From Oceanicella sp. SM1341 (GTDB taxonomy: Bacteria; Pseudomonadota; Alphaproteobacteria; Rhodobacterales; Rhodobacteraceae), in assembly GCF_003448965.1 (NCBI RefSeq), contig NZ_QRGC01000033.1:1-64000 (forward strand): 64,000 nt of DNA, written 5' to 3'. Under the pieces are notes generated by a model. That model had not been told where the DNA came from. It did no database searches and worked only from the letters and a program-made list of their open reading frames with translations. This document shows positions 27,979 to 37,910 of this stretch, in pieces (the first letter of the stretch is position 1; each line of letters starts with the position of its first letter). The translations under genes and the position numbers were made by a program.

Positions 27979-28187
27979 GGCCTTGCGCGCCGGCGCGCAG
28001 TTTCGGGCTTTGCGCGCCCGCGCGCAGTTTCGGGCCTTGCGCGCCCGCGCGCAGTTTCGGGCCTTGCGCGCCGGCGCGCAGTTTCGGGCTTTGCGCTTGC
28101 GCGCAGTTTCGGCCCCGCGCTTGCGGGCGGCCCCGGCCCTGCCCGGGCGCACAGTCTCCGGCCCCTGTGCGCGGGCGCACAGTCTGC
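27979..28187. repeat. Array of about seven 27-bp palindrome-bearing repeats
   Basis: Four near-identical 27-bp units start at 27979, 28006, 28033 and 28060, each running GGCYTTGCGCGCC-S-GCGCGCAGTTTCG in two halves; a 25-bp fifth unit follows at 28087, and degenerate copies continue to 28187, where the 14-mer CGGGCGCACAGTCT appears twice (28144, 28172). Each full unit has a GCGCGCC/GGCGCGC palindrome able to form a hairpin. It lies in the gap between divergent mce and the 28249 gene. The period of 9 codons makes an open frame on both strands (e.g. PKLRAGAQG), which is why false ORFs run through it. Confidence 0.93.
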
Positions 28188-28248
28188 CCTCCGCCGCCGG
28201 CGCATGCTGCCGCGGCAGGACAGGGCCGCAGGACCGGGGGAGGCCGGC

Positions 28249-29127
28249 ATGGACAAGTCGAACTGGATATCGCTGATCGCGGCGGGAGTGTCGATCTTCT
28301 CCGCCGTCACCGCCTGGCAGGCCAAGCGCGAGGCCGCGGCCCTCGACGAGCGCGAGTTCACCACCGACAAGACGCTGGAGATCCTCGGCTCGGTCTATGC
28401 CGAGGTGCTGGAGGCGCAGGAGGACCGGGTGCGGGCGAAGTGGAGCTGCTTCTTCGTCGAGACGCTGGCCCGGGCCGAGGCGCGGGCGGTCTCCGGCGCG
28501 CCGGGGGCCGGGGAGGCGCCGCTCTTCGTGCGCGGTTTCGTCGATGACGTCACCCGCGCCGGCCTGTGGGACCCGAGCTGCGCGCCGCGGCTGGAGGCGC
28601 TGGTCTCCGAGCAGGCGCCGGCGGAGACCTATGCCACCCGCTACACCGCCCCGCCCGACACGATGGTGATCGTGCCCCGCGATGACGGTGACGGAAGCGG
28701 CGGCGTGCCCCCCGCCGTGGCGCCGGACCCGGACGATCCCCTGCCGCCTCCGGCCGACGCGCCGGGCACGGAGCAGGTGGCGATCGGGCGCTGGCACGCG
28801 CTCATCGCTTCCTACGACGTGACGGAGCGGGGCTGCTCCTACGCGCTCGAGGACGTGGCCTGGGCGGCCGACGCGCTCGCCGCGCCCGGCTTCGGCGGCC
28901 GGTTCGACGGGCTGCCGGTGTCGGTGGTGCGCACCACGATCTCCAACAATTACGCAGCCACGGTGGACGCGGGCGATGACCGCGACCTTGCCGATGCCCT
29001 GGCCGCCGCCATCCGCGAGGCGGCGGCCAGCCGGCGCGACGGCACGGGCCGCGATTCCTTCGTGCAGGGCAACCGGAAGTGGCAGATCGACCCCGCCTGC
29101 GACTCCCGGCTGCCGGTCGGCGGCTGA
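28249..29127 (+). CDS. Membrane-anchored protein of unknown function
   Basis: 292 residues from ATG 28249 with GGGGGAGG upstream. MDKSNWISLIAAGVSIFSAV is an N-terminal membrane anchor, followed by an acidic amphipathic helix. Two Cys are in the first third (WSCFF, PSCAP), two in the second (GCSYAL, PACDS). A Pro/Asp-rich linker (VAPDPDDPLPPPADAPG) separates the halves at about residue 160. No domain recognised. Its promoter must lie within or next to the 27-bp array, because the gap to mce is filled by it. Confidence 0.75.
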   Translation: MDKSNWISLIAAGVSIFSAVTAWQAKREAAALDEREFTTDKTLEILGSVYAEVLEAQEDRVRAKWSCFFVETLARAEARAVSGAPGAGEAPLFVRGFVDDVTRAGLWDPSCAPRLEALVSEQAPAETYATRYTAPPDTMVIVPRDDGDGSGGVPPAVAPDPDDPLPPPADAPGTEQVAIGRWHALIASYDVTERGCSYALEDVAWAADALAAPGFGGRFDGLPVSVVRTTISNNYAATVDAGDDRDLADALAAAIREAAASRRDGTGRDSFVQGNRKWQIDPACDSRLPVGG

Positions 29128-29226
29128 GCCCCGGCGCAGCCGTTTACGACCAAGGGCGCAATTCTTCCTCAAACCCCTTGCCGCCGCCGGGCCCGGCCGG
29201 CAAAAGTGTGCGCAATCGCAAGGTGG

Positions 29227-29255
29227 TTGCGAGACTCGGGCTTCCGCCATAGGCT
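29227..29255 (+). promoter_or_regulatory. Candidate promoter of the cox-like operon
   Basis: TTGCGA (29227-29232), 17-bp spacer, TAGGCT (29250-29255), 29 bp before the coxS start. The -10 repeats the CTAGGCT-type box seen at three other starts. Confidence 0.4.
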
Positions 29256-29283
29256 CGCGAAGACTTTAATCGGGGAGAATGTC

Positions 29284-29754
29284 ATGACCTCAGTCACCAT
29301 GACGGTTAACGGCAAGAAGATGTCAGGCGAGGTCGAAGGCCGGACCCTGCTGGTCCAGTTCCTGCGCGAGGCCCAGGGCCTCACCGGAACCCACGTGGGC
29401 TGCGACACGTCCCAGTGCGGCGCCTGCGTGGTGCATGTCGACGGCGTGGCTGTGAAATCCTGCACCATGCTGGCCCAGGAGGCCGCGGGCGCGGAGGTCA
29501 CCACCATCGAGGGGATGGCAAACCCCGACGGCTCGCTGGGCGTGATCCAGCAGGCCTTCCAGGACCATCACGGCCTGCAGTGCGGCTTCTGCACCCCGGG
29601 CATGGTGATGTCCGCCGCGGACCTGCTCAAGACCAACGCGGACCCCTCGGAAACCGAGATCCGCGAGTATCTCGAGGGCAACATCTGCCGCTGCACCGGC
29701 TACCACAACATCGTGAAATCGATCCAGGCCGCCGCCGCCACCCTGCGCGGCTGA
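29284..29754 (+). CDS. Molybdenum hydroxylase small subunit, 2 x [2Fe-2S] (CoxS-like)
   Basis: 156 residues. Plant-type ferredoxin domain with [20 protein letters not shown], then the second cluster domain with [13 protein letters not shown] and [14 protein letters not shown]. All eight Cys ligands are present. Carries electrons from the molybdenum centre to FAD. Start 29284 with GGGGAG. First gene of the CoxS-CoxL-CoxM set; 208 bp separate it from coxL, containing no ORF of its own. Confidence 0.95.
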   Translation: MTSVTMTVNGKKMSGEVEGRTLLVQFLREAQGLTGTHVGCDTSQCGACVVHVDGVAVKSCTMLAQEAAGAEVTTIEGMANPDGSLGVIQQAFQDHHGLQCGFCTPGMVMSAADLLKTNADPSETEIREYLEGNICRCTGYHNIVKSIQAAAATLRG

Positions 29755-29962
29755 GCGGCCGGGCCCTGTTCCCCCCGGGGGGCAGGGCGCCGAGACATGA
29801 CGGGGAGCGGCGCCATGACGCCGCTCCGGGGGGCGCGCCCCCCGCCCCAAGGGGCAAGACCCCACCCCAGCCCATCAAGACCCCGCAGCGGCGCGAGCCG
29901 GAAGAAGAACGCGGGTCGGACAATCCGGGAGCCCGCGCGCTCCCTGCCAGGGAGAAGAGACA

Positions 29963-32335
29963 ATGCCCAAGGATCATGACGGGATCGGTGCCTCCACCAA
30001 ACGGCGCGAGGACGTGCGCTTCCTCTCCGGAGCCGGGCGCTACACCGACGACATCAACCTGCGCGGACAGGCTTACGCCTATTTCCTGCGCTCCTCCGTG
30101 GCCCACGGAAACCTCACCTCCATCGATACCGCCGAAGCCGAGGCCATGCCCGGCGTGGTCCGCATCTTCACCGCGAAGGATTTCGAGGGCGTGGGCGGGC
30201 TGCCCTGCGGCTGGCAGGTGACCGACCGCTTCGGCCAGCCGATGAAGGAGCCCGGCCACCCCGTGCTCGCCACCGGCAAGGTGCGCCACGTCGGCGACCC
30301 GATCGCCGTCGTCGTGGCCGAGAGCCTGGCCGAGGCGAAGGACGCCGCCGAAGCCATCATGGTCGATATCGACGAGCTGCCGGCCGTGATCGACATGAAG
30401 GCCGCCGTGGCCGGCGGTGCGCCGCTCGTGCATGACGATGTCGAGAACAACCTCTGCTACGACTGGGGCTTCGTGGAGGAGAACCGCGAGGCGGTGGATG
30501 CCGCCATCAGGGGCGCGCACCATGTCACCACCCTGGAGCTTGTGAACAACCGCCTGGTGGCAAACCCGATGGAGCCGCGCGTGGCCGTGGGCGACTATGA
30601 CCGCACCACCGGCGAGCACACGCTCTACACCACCTCGCAGAACCCCCACGTGATCCGCCTGCTGATGGGCGCCTTCGTGCTCGGCATCCCCGAGCACAAG
30701 CTGCGCGTGGTCGCACCCGACGTGGGCGGCGGCTTCGGCACCAAGATCTTCCACTACGCCGAGGAGGCCTTCTGCACCTTCGCGGCGAAGGCGGTGAACC
30801 GCCCGGTGAAATGGACCTGCGACCGCTCCGAGGCCTTCATCACCGACTGCCACGGCCGCGACCACGTGACGAAGATCGAGCTCGCGCTCGACGCCGAAGG
30901 CAAGTTCCTCGCCCTGCGCACCGACACGCTGGCCAACATGGGCGCCTATCTCTCCACCTTCGCGCCCTCGGTGCCCACCTGGCTGCACGGCACGCTGATG
31001 GCGGGCAACTACACCACGCCGCTGGTCTACGTGAACGTGAAGGCCGTGTTCACCAACACCGTGCCGGTGGACGCCTATCGCGGCGCCGGGCGGCCGGAGG
31101 CGACCTTCCAGCTCGAGCGCGTGATCGACAAGGCGGCCCGCGAGCTCGGTATCGACCCGATAGAGCTGCGCCGGCGCAATTTCATCAAGCCCGAGCAGTT
31201 CCCCTACCAGACCCCCGTCGCGGTGGTCTACGACACCGGCAACTACCACGCCACGATGGACAAGCTGGTCGAGATCGCCGACGTGGCGGGCTTCCCCGCC
31301 CGGCGCGCGGCCTCGGAGGCGAAGGGCAAGCTGCGCGGCCTCGGCATCGCGCATTACATCGAGGCCTGCGGCATCGCGCCTTCCCAGCTCGTCGGCCAGC
31401 TCGGCGCCCGCGCCGGCCTCTACGAGAGCGCCACCGTGCGGGTGAACGCCACCGGCTCGATCTCGGTCTACACCGGCTCGCACAGCCACGGGCAGGGGCA
31501 CGAGACCACCTTCCCCCAGGTGGTGGCCGAGATGCTGGGCATCGACGCCACCCAGGTCGACATCGTGCATGGCGACACCTCGAAGATCCCGATGGGCATG
31601 GGCACCTACGGCTCGCGCTCCATCGCCGTGGGCGGCACCGCCATGGTGAAGGCCACCGAGAAGATCATCGCCAAGGCGAAGAAGATCGCCGCCCACCTGA
31701 TGGAGGCGGCCGAGACCGATGTCGAGCTCGCCGGCGGCCAGTTCTCGGTGAAGGGCACCGACAAGTCCATCGCCTGGGGCGATGTCTGCCTCGCCGCCTA
31801 CGTGCCGCACAACTACCCGCTGGAGAGCATCGAGCCCGGGCTGGAGGAGACGGCCTTCTACGACCCCTCCAACTTCACCTACCCCTCCGGCGGCTACGCC
31901 TGCGAGGTGGAGGTCGACCCCGACACCGGCAAGGTCGAGATCCTCGCCTTCTCGGCGGCCGACGATTTCGGCAATGTCATCAACCCGATGATCGTTTCGG
32001 GCCAGGTGCATGGCGGCATCGCCCAGGGCATCGGCCAGGCGCTGCTCGAACAGGCGGTCTATGACGAAAATGGCCAGCTTCTGACCGGATCCTATATGGA
32101 CTATGCGATGCCGCGCGCCGATGATGTGCCGATGTATGCCGTCGATCACAGCTGTGTCACGCCCTGCACCCACAATCCGCTGGGGGTGAAGGGCTGCGGT
32201 GAGGCCGGGGCCATCGGCTCGCCGCCCGCCGTGGTGAACGCGGTGGTCGACGCCCTCGCCGCCAGGGGGGTCACGCATATCGACATGCCGCTCACGCCGG
32301 CCCGGGTCTGGGCGGCGATGAATGCGGCAGGGTGA
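29963..32335 (+). CDS. Molybdenum hydroxylase large subunit, form II CoxL-like
   Basis: 790 residues. N-terminal [21 protein letters not shown], Mo-pterin loop [16 protein letters not shown], the form II motif AYRGAGR near residue 370, [15 protein letters not shown], and [13 protein letters not shown] with the catalytic Glu. Not a genuine CO dehydrogenase by the AYRGAGR criterion; form II homologues oxidise various compounds and mostly remain uncharacterised. ATG 29963 follows GGGAGAAGAGA. Has its FAD and Fe-S partners on both sides, so it is the complete enzyme among three paralogues in the window. Confidence 0.94.
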   Translation: MPKDHDGIGASTKRREDVRFLSGAGRYTDDINLRGQAYAYFLRSSVAHGNLTSIDTAEAEAMPGVVRIFTAKDFEGVGGLPCGWQVTDRFGQPMKEPGHPVLATGKVRHVGDPIAVVVAESLAEAKDAAEAIMVDIDELPAVIDMKAAVAGGAPLVHDDVENNLCYDWGFVEENREAVDAAIRGAHHVTTLELVNNRLVANPMEPRVAVGDYDRTTGEHTLYTTSQNPHVIRLLMGAFVLGIPEHKLRVVAPDVGGGFGTKIFHYAEEAFCTFAAKAVNRPVKWTCDRSEAFITDCHGRDHVTKIELALDAEGKFLALRTDTLANMGAYLSTFAPSVPTWLHGTLMAGNYTTPLVYVNVKAVFTNTVPVDAYRGAGRPEATFQLERVIDKAARELGIDPIELRRRNFIKPEQFPYQTPVAVVYDTGNYHATMDKLVEIADVAGFPARRAASEAKGKLRGLGIAHYIEACGIAPSQLVGQLGARAGLYESATVRVNATGSISVYTGSHSHGQGHETTFPQVVAEMLGIDATQVDIVHGDTSKIPMGMGTYGSRSIAVGGTAMVKATEKIIAKAKKIAAHLMEAAETDVELAGGQFSVKGTDKSIAWGDVCLAAYVPHNYPLESIEPGLEETAFYDPSNFTYPSGGYACEVEVDPDTGKVEILAFSAADDFGNVINPMIVSGQVHGGIAQGIGQALLEQAVYDENGQLLTGSYMDYAMPRADDVPMYAVDHSCVTPCTHNPLGVKGCGEAGAIGSPPAVVNAVVDALAARGVTHIDMPLTPARVWAAMNAAG

Positions 32336-32383
32336 AGACCGGGACGTGAGACACGGGCACGGCCCGTCCAAGGAGACAAGACC

Positions 32384-33169
32384 ATGTATGACTTCGAATT
32401 CGTGAAACCGGCGAGCGTCGCCGACGCCCTGGCGGCCCTCTCCGACGAGGACGCGAAGCCCCTCTCCGGCGGCCAGACCCTGCTGCCCACCATGAAGCAG
32501 CGTCTCGCCATGCCCACGAAGCTGGTGAGCCTCGCCGGCATGGCGGAGCTCATCGGCGTCTCGGCCGAGGGCGGCGTGCTCACGGTGAAGGGCGCCACCC
32601 CGCATGCGAAGGTGGCGGCCGAGGCCACCGCCTACCCCGCGCTCGCCGCCCTCGCCTCGCATATCGGTGACCCGGCGGTGCGCAACCGCGGCACCATCGG
32701 CGGCAGCCTCGCCAACAACGACCCCTCGGCCTGCTACCCGGCCGCGGCGCTGGCCTCGGGGGCGACCATCGTCACCACCGCGCGCGAGATCCCGGCGGAC
32801 GAGTACTTCCAGGGCATGTTCACCACCGCGCTGGAGGAGCACGAGATCATCACCGCGGTGAAGTTCCCCATCCCGGAGGCGGCGAACTACCAGAAGTTCG
32901 TGCAGCCGGCCTCGCGCTTCGCCCTCGTGGGCGTGTTCGTGGCCAAGTTCGCGACCGGCGTGCGCGTGGCCGTCACCGGCGCCTCGGAGGAGGGCGTGTT
33001 CCGCTGGACCGAGGCCGAGGAGGCGCTCTCCTCCAGCTTCACCCCCGATGCGGTCGCCTCGCTCAAGGCCCCGGCCGAGGGCATGATCGGCGACATCCAC
33101 GGCACCCCGGAGTACCGCGCCCATCTCATCGGCGTGATGACGAAACGCGCCGTCGCCGCCGCCGCCTGA
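32384..33169 (+). CDS. Molybdenum hydroxylase medium subunit, FAD-binding (CoxM-like)
   Basis: 261 residues. FAD-pyrophosphate loops: [15 protein letters not shown] (first) and [16 protein letters not shown] (second), with RNRGTIGG between; C-terminal CO_deh_flav domain begins near [14 protein letters not shown]. Transfers electrons from CoxS clusters to quinone or another acceptor. ATG 32384 after CAAGGAGACAAG. Length is shorter than the typical 280-300, but all blocks are present. Confidence 0.94.
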   Translation: MYDFEFVKPASVADALAALSDEDAKPLSGGQTLLPTMKQRLAMPTKLVSLAGMAELIGVSAEGGVLTVKGATPHAKVAAEATAYPALAALASHIGDPAVRNRGTIGGSLANNDPSACYPAAALASGATIVTTAREIPADEYFQGMFTTALEEHEIITAVKFPIPEAANYQKFVQPASRFALVGVFVAKFATGVRVAVTGASEEGVFRWTEAEEALSSSFTPDAVASLKAPAEGMIGDIHGTPEYRAHLIGVMTKRAVAAAA

Positions 33170-33248
33170 GCGCTCGCGCCCCCCGCAACCGGCCCCGGCC
33201 CGCAACGGCCGGGGCCGCATCGTCTCTGCAACGTCCCGGAGGTAGGCC

Positions 33249-34223
33249 ATGGTCAAGGCAGTCCGCATTTCCGCATTCGGCGGCCCCGAAGTGCTCGAAT
33301 ACGTCGATGTCGAGGTGGGCGCGCCGGGGCCCGGCGAGATCCGCATCCGCCAGCACGCGGTGGGGCTGAACTTCATCGACGTCTACCAGCGCACCGGGCT
33401 CTACAAGCTGCCGCTGCCGGCGGTGATCGGGCTCGAAGGGGCAGGCATCGTCACCGCGGTGGGCGAGGGGGTGACCCATCTCGCGGAGGGTGACCGCGTG
33501 GCCTATGCCGCCGTCACCCCCGGCGCCTATGCCGAGGAGCGGGTGATGCCGGCGGCCCAGGTGGTGGTGCTCCCCGAGGAGCTCTCCTTCGAGCAGGGCG
33601 CCGCGATGATGCTGCAGGGCCTCACGGTGCAGTATCTCTTCCGCTCCACCGCCAGCCTCGCGCCCGGCGACACGCTGCTGTTTCACGCGGCCGCCGGCGG
33701 CGTGGGGCTCATCGCCTGCCAATGGGCGCGCGCCATGGGCCTGCGGATGATCGCCACCGCCGGCACGGACGAGAAATGCGCCCTCGCCAAGGCGCATGGC
33801 GCGGCCGAGGTGATCAATTACTCCACCACCGATTTCGTTTCCGCCGTGAAGGATCTCACCGGCGGGCGCGGCGTGCCGGTGGTGATGGATTCGGTCGGCG
33901 CCTCCACCTGGGAGGGCTCGACCGCATGCCTCAACCCGCGCGGGCTGATGATCTCGTTCGGCAGCGCCTCCGGCCCGGTGCCGCCGATCACCGTGGCCGA
34001 GCTCGCGGCCAAGGGCTCGCTCTACGTCACCCGCCCGACGCTCTTCACCTATATCGCCGAGCCCGGCTCCGCCCAGGAGCGCGCCGCCGACCTGTTCGAC
34101 ATGGTGCTGACCGGCAAGGTGAAGATCGACGTCGCCCGTACCCGCCCGCTGGCCGAGGTCGCCGAGGCGCACCGCGACCTCGAGGCGCGCCGCACCACGG
34201 GCACCACCGTGTTTACCCTCTGA
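33249..34223 (+). CDS. NADPH:quinone oxidoreductase (zeta-crystallin type MDR)
   Basis: 324 residues. Zinc-free medium-chain reductase: GLNFIDVYQRTGLYKLPLP and GLEGAGIVTAVGEGV in the catalytic domain, the Rossmann motif AAAGGVGLIACQWARAMG, and FDMVLTGKVKIDVARTRPL at the end. Reduces quinones by one electron using NADPH. It follows coxM by 79 bp in the same orientation, which suggests that it handles quinones reached by the molybdenum hydroxylase, but this is inference. Confidence 0.93.
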   Translation: MVKAVRISAFGGPEVLEYVDVEVGAPGPGEIRIRQHAVGLNFIDVYQRTGLYKLPLPAVIGLEGAGIVTAVGEGVTHLAEGDRVAYAAVTPGAYAEERVMPAAQVVVLPEELSFEQGAAMMLQGLTVQYLFRSTASLAPGDTLLFHAAAGGVGLIACQWARAMGLRMIATAGTDEKCALAKAHGAAEVINYSTTDFVSAVKDLTGGRGVPVVMDSVGASTWEGSTACLNPRGLMISFGSASGPVPPITVAELAAKGSLYVTRPTLFTYIAEPGSAQERAADLFDMVLTGKVKIDVARTRPLAEVAEAHRDLEARRTTGTTVFTL

Positions 34224-34296
34224 TCACCTTCCCCCGGCACCTTGCGACGGCAGGGAGCCGGAGGGAGATCACGGGACAAGTCGGAAGGTCCGAACC

Positions 34297-34776
34297 ATGA
34301 GATATCCAGCCAGCCTCGCCCCCCTCGGCCTCGCCCTCGCGCTGGCAGCGTGCTCCCGGGGGCCCGGGCCGGAGGGGGCGGAGAGCGGCGCGCTGCCGCC
34401 GGCCACCCTGTCCGGGCCCGAGGTGGTCTCCAGCCCGGACAGCCCGGCGCCCGAGGCGCTGGAGCGGGCGGAGGCCGTGTCCGACGCCGCCGCCGCCACG
34501 ACCGGCAGCCACGCCGACCCCGTGCCGGCCGCCGCCACGAAGGAGATCGCCGAGCGCGAGCGCGAGCTCGCCCTGCTGCGTCGCCAGCTGGTGAGCCAGC
34601 GGCATTCCCTGCGCCAGCGCCGCATCCCGCTCGATCCCGCGCTGGAGGCGGAGGTGCTCGCGGCCACCACGGCCCGGCCGGCCGCCACGGCGCCCGAGGC
34701 CCGGCTGGCCGAGCTGGAAGCCGCGATTCTCGAGGCCCGTACCCTGTCCGGTGAGCTCGACGCCCTCCTGTCGTGA
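34297..34776 (+). CDS. Predicted lipoprotein with coiled-coil C-terminus
   Basis: 159 residues. MRYPASLAPLGLALALAAC is a lipoprotein signal (LALAAC lipobox, Cys 19). The middle is Pro/Ala/Ser-rich and probably disordered. From about residue 85 a basic helical region, IAERERELALLRRQLVSQRH, precedes EARLAELEAAILEARTLSGEL, which predicts coiled coil. No family recognised. Sits before the glucose-6-phosphate isomerase homologue with 199 bp between. Confidence 0.75.
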   Translation: MRYPASLAPLGLALALAACSRGPGPEGAESGALPPATLSGPEVVSSPDSPAPEALERAEAVSDAAAATTGSHADPVPAAATKEIAERERELALLRRQLVSQRHSLRQRRIPLDPALEAEVLAATTARPAATAPEARLAELEAAILEARTLSGELDALLS

Positions 34777-34975
34777 TGCGTGCGGCGGGGCTCCTCGCTT
34801 CAACCGCAAGCCGCGCTGTCCCCTTGGGGTTAACACCTGATTATCGAATCCGCGCTCCAATGGGGCTGTGGGGGAATCGCGGTGGCGGCCAGGTGCCTTG
34901 AGCAGGCGCCGCCGGGATATCCCCCCTTCACGCGTCGGCCGGCTCTCGCCGGCGGGCGCCACCCGGGGACACGAC

Positions 34976-36586
34976 ATGGTGACGCAGGAGCATCTGCAGG
35001 ATCTCGAACTGCTCGCCGCGATGGTGCGGCGGCGGCGGCATGCGCAGCTCGTCTCGCGTCCCGGCCGTTTCGAGGCGCTGCACGCGAGGGAGGGAGACCT
35101 TCTGCTCGATCTGTCCTGTTCCGCCCTCACGCCGGAGGTGCTGTCCACGCTGCTGGCGCTCGAGGAGGGGGCGGGGCTCGCCGGGCGGCGGCGAGCCTGG
35201 CTGGCGGGGGAGACCGCGGTCGACCCCGCGCTGGAGGCCTTTCCCGCCCCCGCGCTGCGCCACCCGCCCGGGCAGCCGGCGGAGGTGGACGGGCGGGATA
35301 TCTCCCGCGCCCTCGAAGCCTGCCGCCACTGGCCCGAAACCCTCGCCGGCGCCATCCGCTCGGGCGAGATCGGCGGGGCGGGCGGGCGGCGCTTCACCGA
35401 TGTCCTGCATCTCGGCCCCGAGGCGGGAGACCCCGGGCCCGCCATGGTGGCGCAAAGCCTCTGCCACCCGGCGGCGGAGGGGCCGGTGGTGCACTTCCTG
35501 TCTCCGGGGGAGGGCGACCGCCTGCGCCGCCTCACCGCCCGGCTCGACCCCGCCACCACGGCGGTGGTCTTCGCCGAGCGCGAGATCATCGCCCCCGAGA
35601 TGCGCATGCTCGCGGGGCGTATGCGCGGCTGGCTGCTCGCCCGGCTCGGCGCGGAGGGGGCGCAGCGCCAGCTCTTCGCCGTCACCCGCGACGTGGAGAC
35701 CGCACGCGCCTTCGGCCTCGACCCCGGCCGGATCGTGGGCTTCACCAATCGCAGCCATGCGAGCTTCGGTTGCTGGTCGCCGGTGCACCTCGGCCTGCTG
35801 ATCGCCATCGGCGCGGAGGCACTGGCCGAACTGCGCAGCGGCGCCCATCACATGGACCTGCATTTCCGGGATGCGCCGGCGGCGGAAAACCTCGGCCTCC
35901 TGCTTGGCCTCGCCGATTTCTGGCACGAGGACATGCTGGGCCTCGGCCAGGCCGACCCGCTGCAGTTCGGCGCCGGCCCGGGAGGCTGGGCGGGCTATGC
36001 CCGCGGCATGCGGGCCCGGCGCGGCGCTCCGCCGGCGCAGGGGCGCGCCCGGGTGGCCGATCTGCTGGTCTCCGCGCTGCCGGAGGAGCAGGGCTGGGAC
36101 GACTACCAGGTTGCGGCCATGGCGGAGGGGCTGCACAGCCTGCGCCTGCGCACCCATGGCGGACGTGCGCGCGGGCCGGGCGGCCCGAAGCTGATCGAGC
36201 CGCGCCGGGGCGAGGGCGCGCCCGCGCCGGGCCAGCCGACGGTGACACTTGCCTACGGGCGCTTCGATGCCTTCACCCTCGGCCGGCTGATGGCGCTCAC
36301 CGAGCACCGGCTCTTCGTCACCGCCTCGCTGCGCGGCCGCAGCTTCCGGGCGGAGCCGCGGCGGGCACAGGGCGAGGTCGCGCGGCTGGGCCGGGTGCTC
36401 TGCGGCGGCTCCGCGACCGGCACCGACCCCGCGCTGCGCGGCCTGCTCTCGCACCTGATGCACCTGCGCGGCGTCGCACCGGCGGCGAGCTCGCTGGCAG
36501 GACATGGCGCGGAGGTGATTTCCTTCCCCGGCCTCTCCGGGCGGCGGCGCGGCGGCGCACAGCAGCGCCCGCATCGCACCGGCTGA
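34976..36586 (+). CDS. Degenerate glucose-6-phosphate isomerase homologue, probable pseudoenzyme
   Basis: 536 residues, the size of PGI (about 550), and alignable by eye along the whole chain: LLLDLSCSALTPEV at the start, RRFTDVLHLGPEAGDPGPAMV near 140 (PGI has TDVVNIGIGGSDLGPAM), LGLLIAIGAEALAELRSGAHHMDLHFRDAP near 270-300, and ALTEHRLFVTASLRGRSF near 440. Active-site blocks are lost: the phosphate loop SKTFTTQE reads AEREIIAPE, the GGR arginine reads ASF, the Glu of ESNGK is not recognisable, and the final catalytic Lys (VELGK) is Arg 473 (VARLGRV). The frame is intact with no stop. Start ATG 34976 is preferred over the longer upstream frame. Function unknown. Confidence 0.75.
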   Translation: MVTQEHLQDLELLAAMVRRRRHAQLVSRPGRFEALHAREGDLLLDLSCSALTPEVLSTLLALEEGAGLAGRRRAWLAGETAVDPALEAFPAPALRHPPGQPAEVDGRDISRALEACRHWPETLAGAIRSGEIGGAGGRRFTDVLHLGPEAGDPGPAMVAQSLCHPAAEGPVVHFLSPGEGDRLRRLTARLDPATTAVVFAEREIIAPEMRMLAGRMRGWLLARLGAEGAQRQLFAVTRDVETARAFGLDPGRIVGFTNRSHASFGCWSPVHLGLLIAIGAEALAELRSGAHHMDLHFRDAPAAENLGLLLGLADFWHEDMLGLGQADPLQFGAGPGGWAGYARGMRARRGAPPAQGRARVADLLVSALPEEQGWDDYQVAAMAEGLHSLRLRTHGGRARGPGGPKLIEPRRGEGAPAPGQPTVTLAYGRFDAFTLGRLMALTEHRLFVTASLRGRSFRAEPRRAQGEVARLGRVLCGGSATGTDPALRGLLSHLMHLRGVAPAASSLAGHGAEVISFPGLSGRRRGGAQQRPHRTG

Positions 36587-36597
36587 GGGGCGCGGGG

Positions 36598-37071
36598 CTA
36601 CTGCTGCTCCCGGGCGTCGAGCAGGATGCGCATGCTGCGCAGCACCGGCAGCACCGCGCGCAGCTTCTCGGGGCCGAGCCGTTCGGCCATCTCCGAGAAC
36701 AGCGGCGCCACGGCCGCCACGGCGCGCTGGCGCGCCTCCAGCCCGGCGCGGCTGGCCGAGACATACTTGCGTCGGCCGTCGTCCCAGTCCGGGCGGATGT
36801 GGATGTAGCCGGCTTCGTCCAGCCGCTGCAGGGTGTTGGTCATGGCGCCGCGCGTGACCTGGAAGATGCGGGCAAGCTGGGCAGGCGTGCGCTCGCCGCC
36901 CTGCCGGGCGAAATGCGTGAGCACCATGTAATGCGAGAGCTGCATGCCCGCGGGCAGGGCGCGCTGGATGCGGGTGCGCGCGTGCTGCTCGATGCTCAGG
37001 ATCTCCGAGAGCAGGGCGACGGTCAGCGGATCCTCGTCCGCCGTGCCGGGAACCGCGAGCGGATTGCGCAT
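36598..37071 (-). CDS. MarR family transcriptional regulator
   Basis: 157 residues. Winged helix at 40-110: MQLSHYMVLTHFARQGGERT, then QLARIFQVTRGAMTNTLQRLDEAGY with wing DWDDGRRKYVSA. C-terminal dimerisation helices follow. Its start codon shares one base with the stop of the nitrilase gene (TGATG), so it is coupled to the nitrilase-grxC side of the operon and could regulate it. Confidence 0.93.
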   Translation of the reverse strand: MRNPLAVPGTADEDPLTVALLSEILSIEQHARTRIQRALPAGMQLSHYMVLTHFARQGGERTPAQLARIFQVTRGAMTNTLQRLDEAGYIHIRPDWDDGRRKYVSASRAGLEARQRAVAAVAPLFSEMAERLGPEKLRAVLPVLRSMRILLDAREQQ

Positions 37072-37907
37072 CACGTCGTTCCCGCGCCGAACGGCCGGTC
37101 GTGCTGCAGGCTCGGCACCCGGGCGCGGGCGCGGTCGACCTCCGAGAGGTCGAGGTCGAGCAGCGTGACGCCGGGGCGTTCGCCGCCATCGGCCAGCACC
37201 TCGCCCCAGGGGGCAACGGCGAGCGAATGGCCCCAGGTGCGGCGCGGCTTCGCGCCGCCGCCGGGATGCTCGCCGCATTGCGCCGGGGCGAGCACGAAGC
37301 AGCCGGTCTCGATGGCGCGGGCGCGCAGCAGCACCTCCCAGTGCGCCCGGCCGGTCGGCACGGTGAAGGCGGAGGGCACGGTGAGCAGCCGCGCGCCGGC
37401 CTGCGCCAGGGCCCGGTAAAGCGCGGGGAAGCGCAGGTCGTAGCACACGGTCATGCCAAGCAGGCCCCAGGGTGTCTCGGGGCAGGCGAGGGCGCTGCCG
37501 GGGCGGTAGCCGACGGATTCGCGGTAGCTCTCGCCGCCTTCGAGGGCGACGTCGAACATGTGGATCTTGTCGTAGCGCGCGCGGATGCCGCCGTCCGGCC
37601 CGACCAGGAAGGAGCGGTTGGCAAAGCGGCCGTCGGCATCGCCGGTCCTGAGCGCGAGCGAGCCGATCAGCAGCCAGATGCCCAGCTCGCCTGCCAGTTC
37701 GCGCAGCCGTGCCAGCGTCGGGTCGTCGGCCTCGAGGCAGAGCACCTCCTGCTGGCGGGCGCGGCTGGAGGAGACGATGTTGGTGACCTCGGGGGTGAGA
37801 ACGAGCTCGGCCCCCCCGGCCGCGGCCTCGCGCAGCAGGGCTTCCGTTGCGGGCAGGTTCCCCAGCGGATCGTCGGAAGCGGTGAGCTGGACGAGGCCGG
37901 CGCGCAT
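37071..37907 (-). CDS. Carbon-nitrogen hydrolase, Nit1-like (deaminated glutathione amidase type)
   Basis: 278 residues of the nitrilase superfamily with the Glu-Lys-Cys triad at Glu 40 (LVLTPEVTN), Lys 114 (RYDKIHMFDV) and Cys 155 (MTVCYDLRFP). Alignment of the GESYRES loop and WEVLLRARAIETGCFVLAPAQ agrees with the Nit1/YbeM branch, which hydrolyses deaminated glutathione or omega-amides. Placement next to glutaredoxin grxC supports a glutathione link, but the substrate is inferred. Confidence 0.91.
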   Translation of the reverse strand: MRAGLVQLTASDDPLGNLPATEALLREAAAGGAELVLTPEVTNIVSSSRARQQEVLCLEADDPTLARLRELAGELGIWLLIGSLALRTGDADGRFANRSFLVGPDGGIRARYDKIHMFDVALEGGESYRESVGYRPGSALACPETPWGLLGMTVCYDLRFPALYRALAQAGARLLTVPSAFTVPTGRAHWEVLLRARAIETGCFVLAPAQCGEHPGGGAKPRRTWGHSLAVAPWGEVLADGGERPGVTLLDLDLSEVDRARARVPSLQHDRPFGAGTT

Positions 37908-37910
37908 GCC

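Noticed and set aside
27470-28180. N-terminally extended mce with PKLRAGAQG repeats
   Set aside because: The extension is the 27-bp array read in frame; the conserved protein begins at 27874.
29963-33169. Genuine CO dehydrogenase (form I)
   Set aside because: The active-site loop reads AYRGAGR, not AYRCSFR, and there is no coxD/E/F accessory set, so it is form II of unknown substrate.
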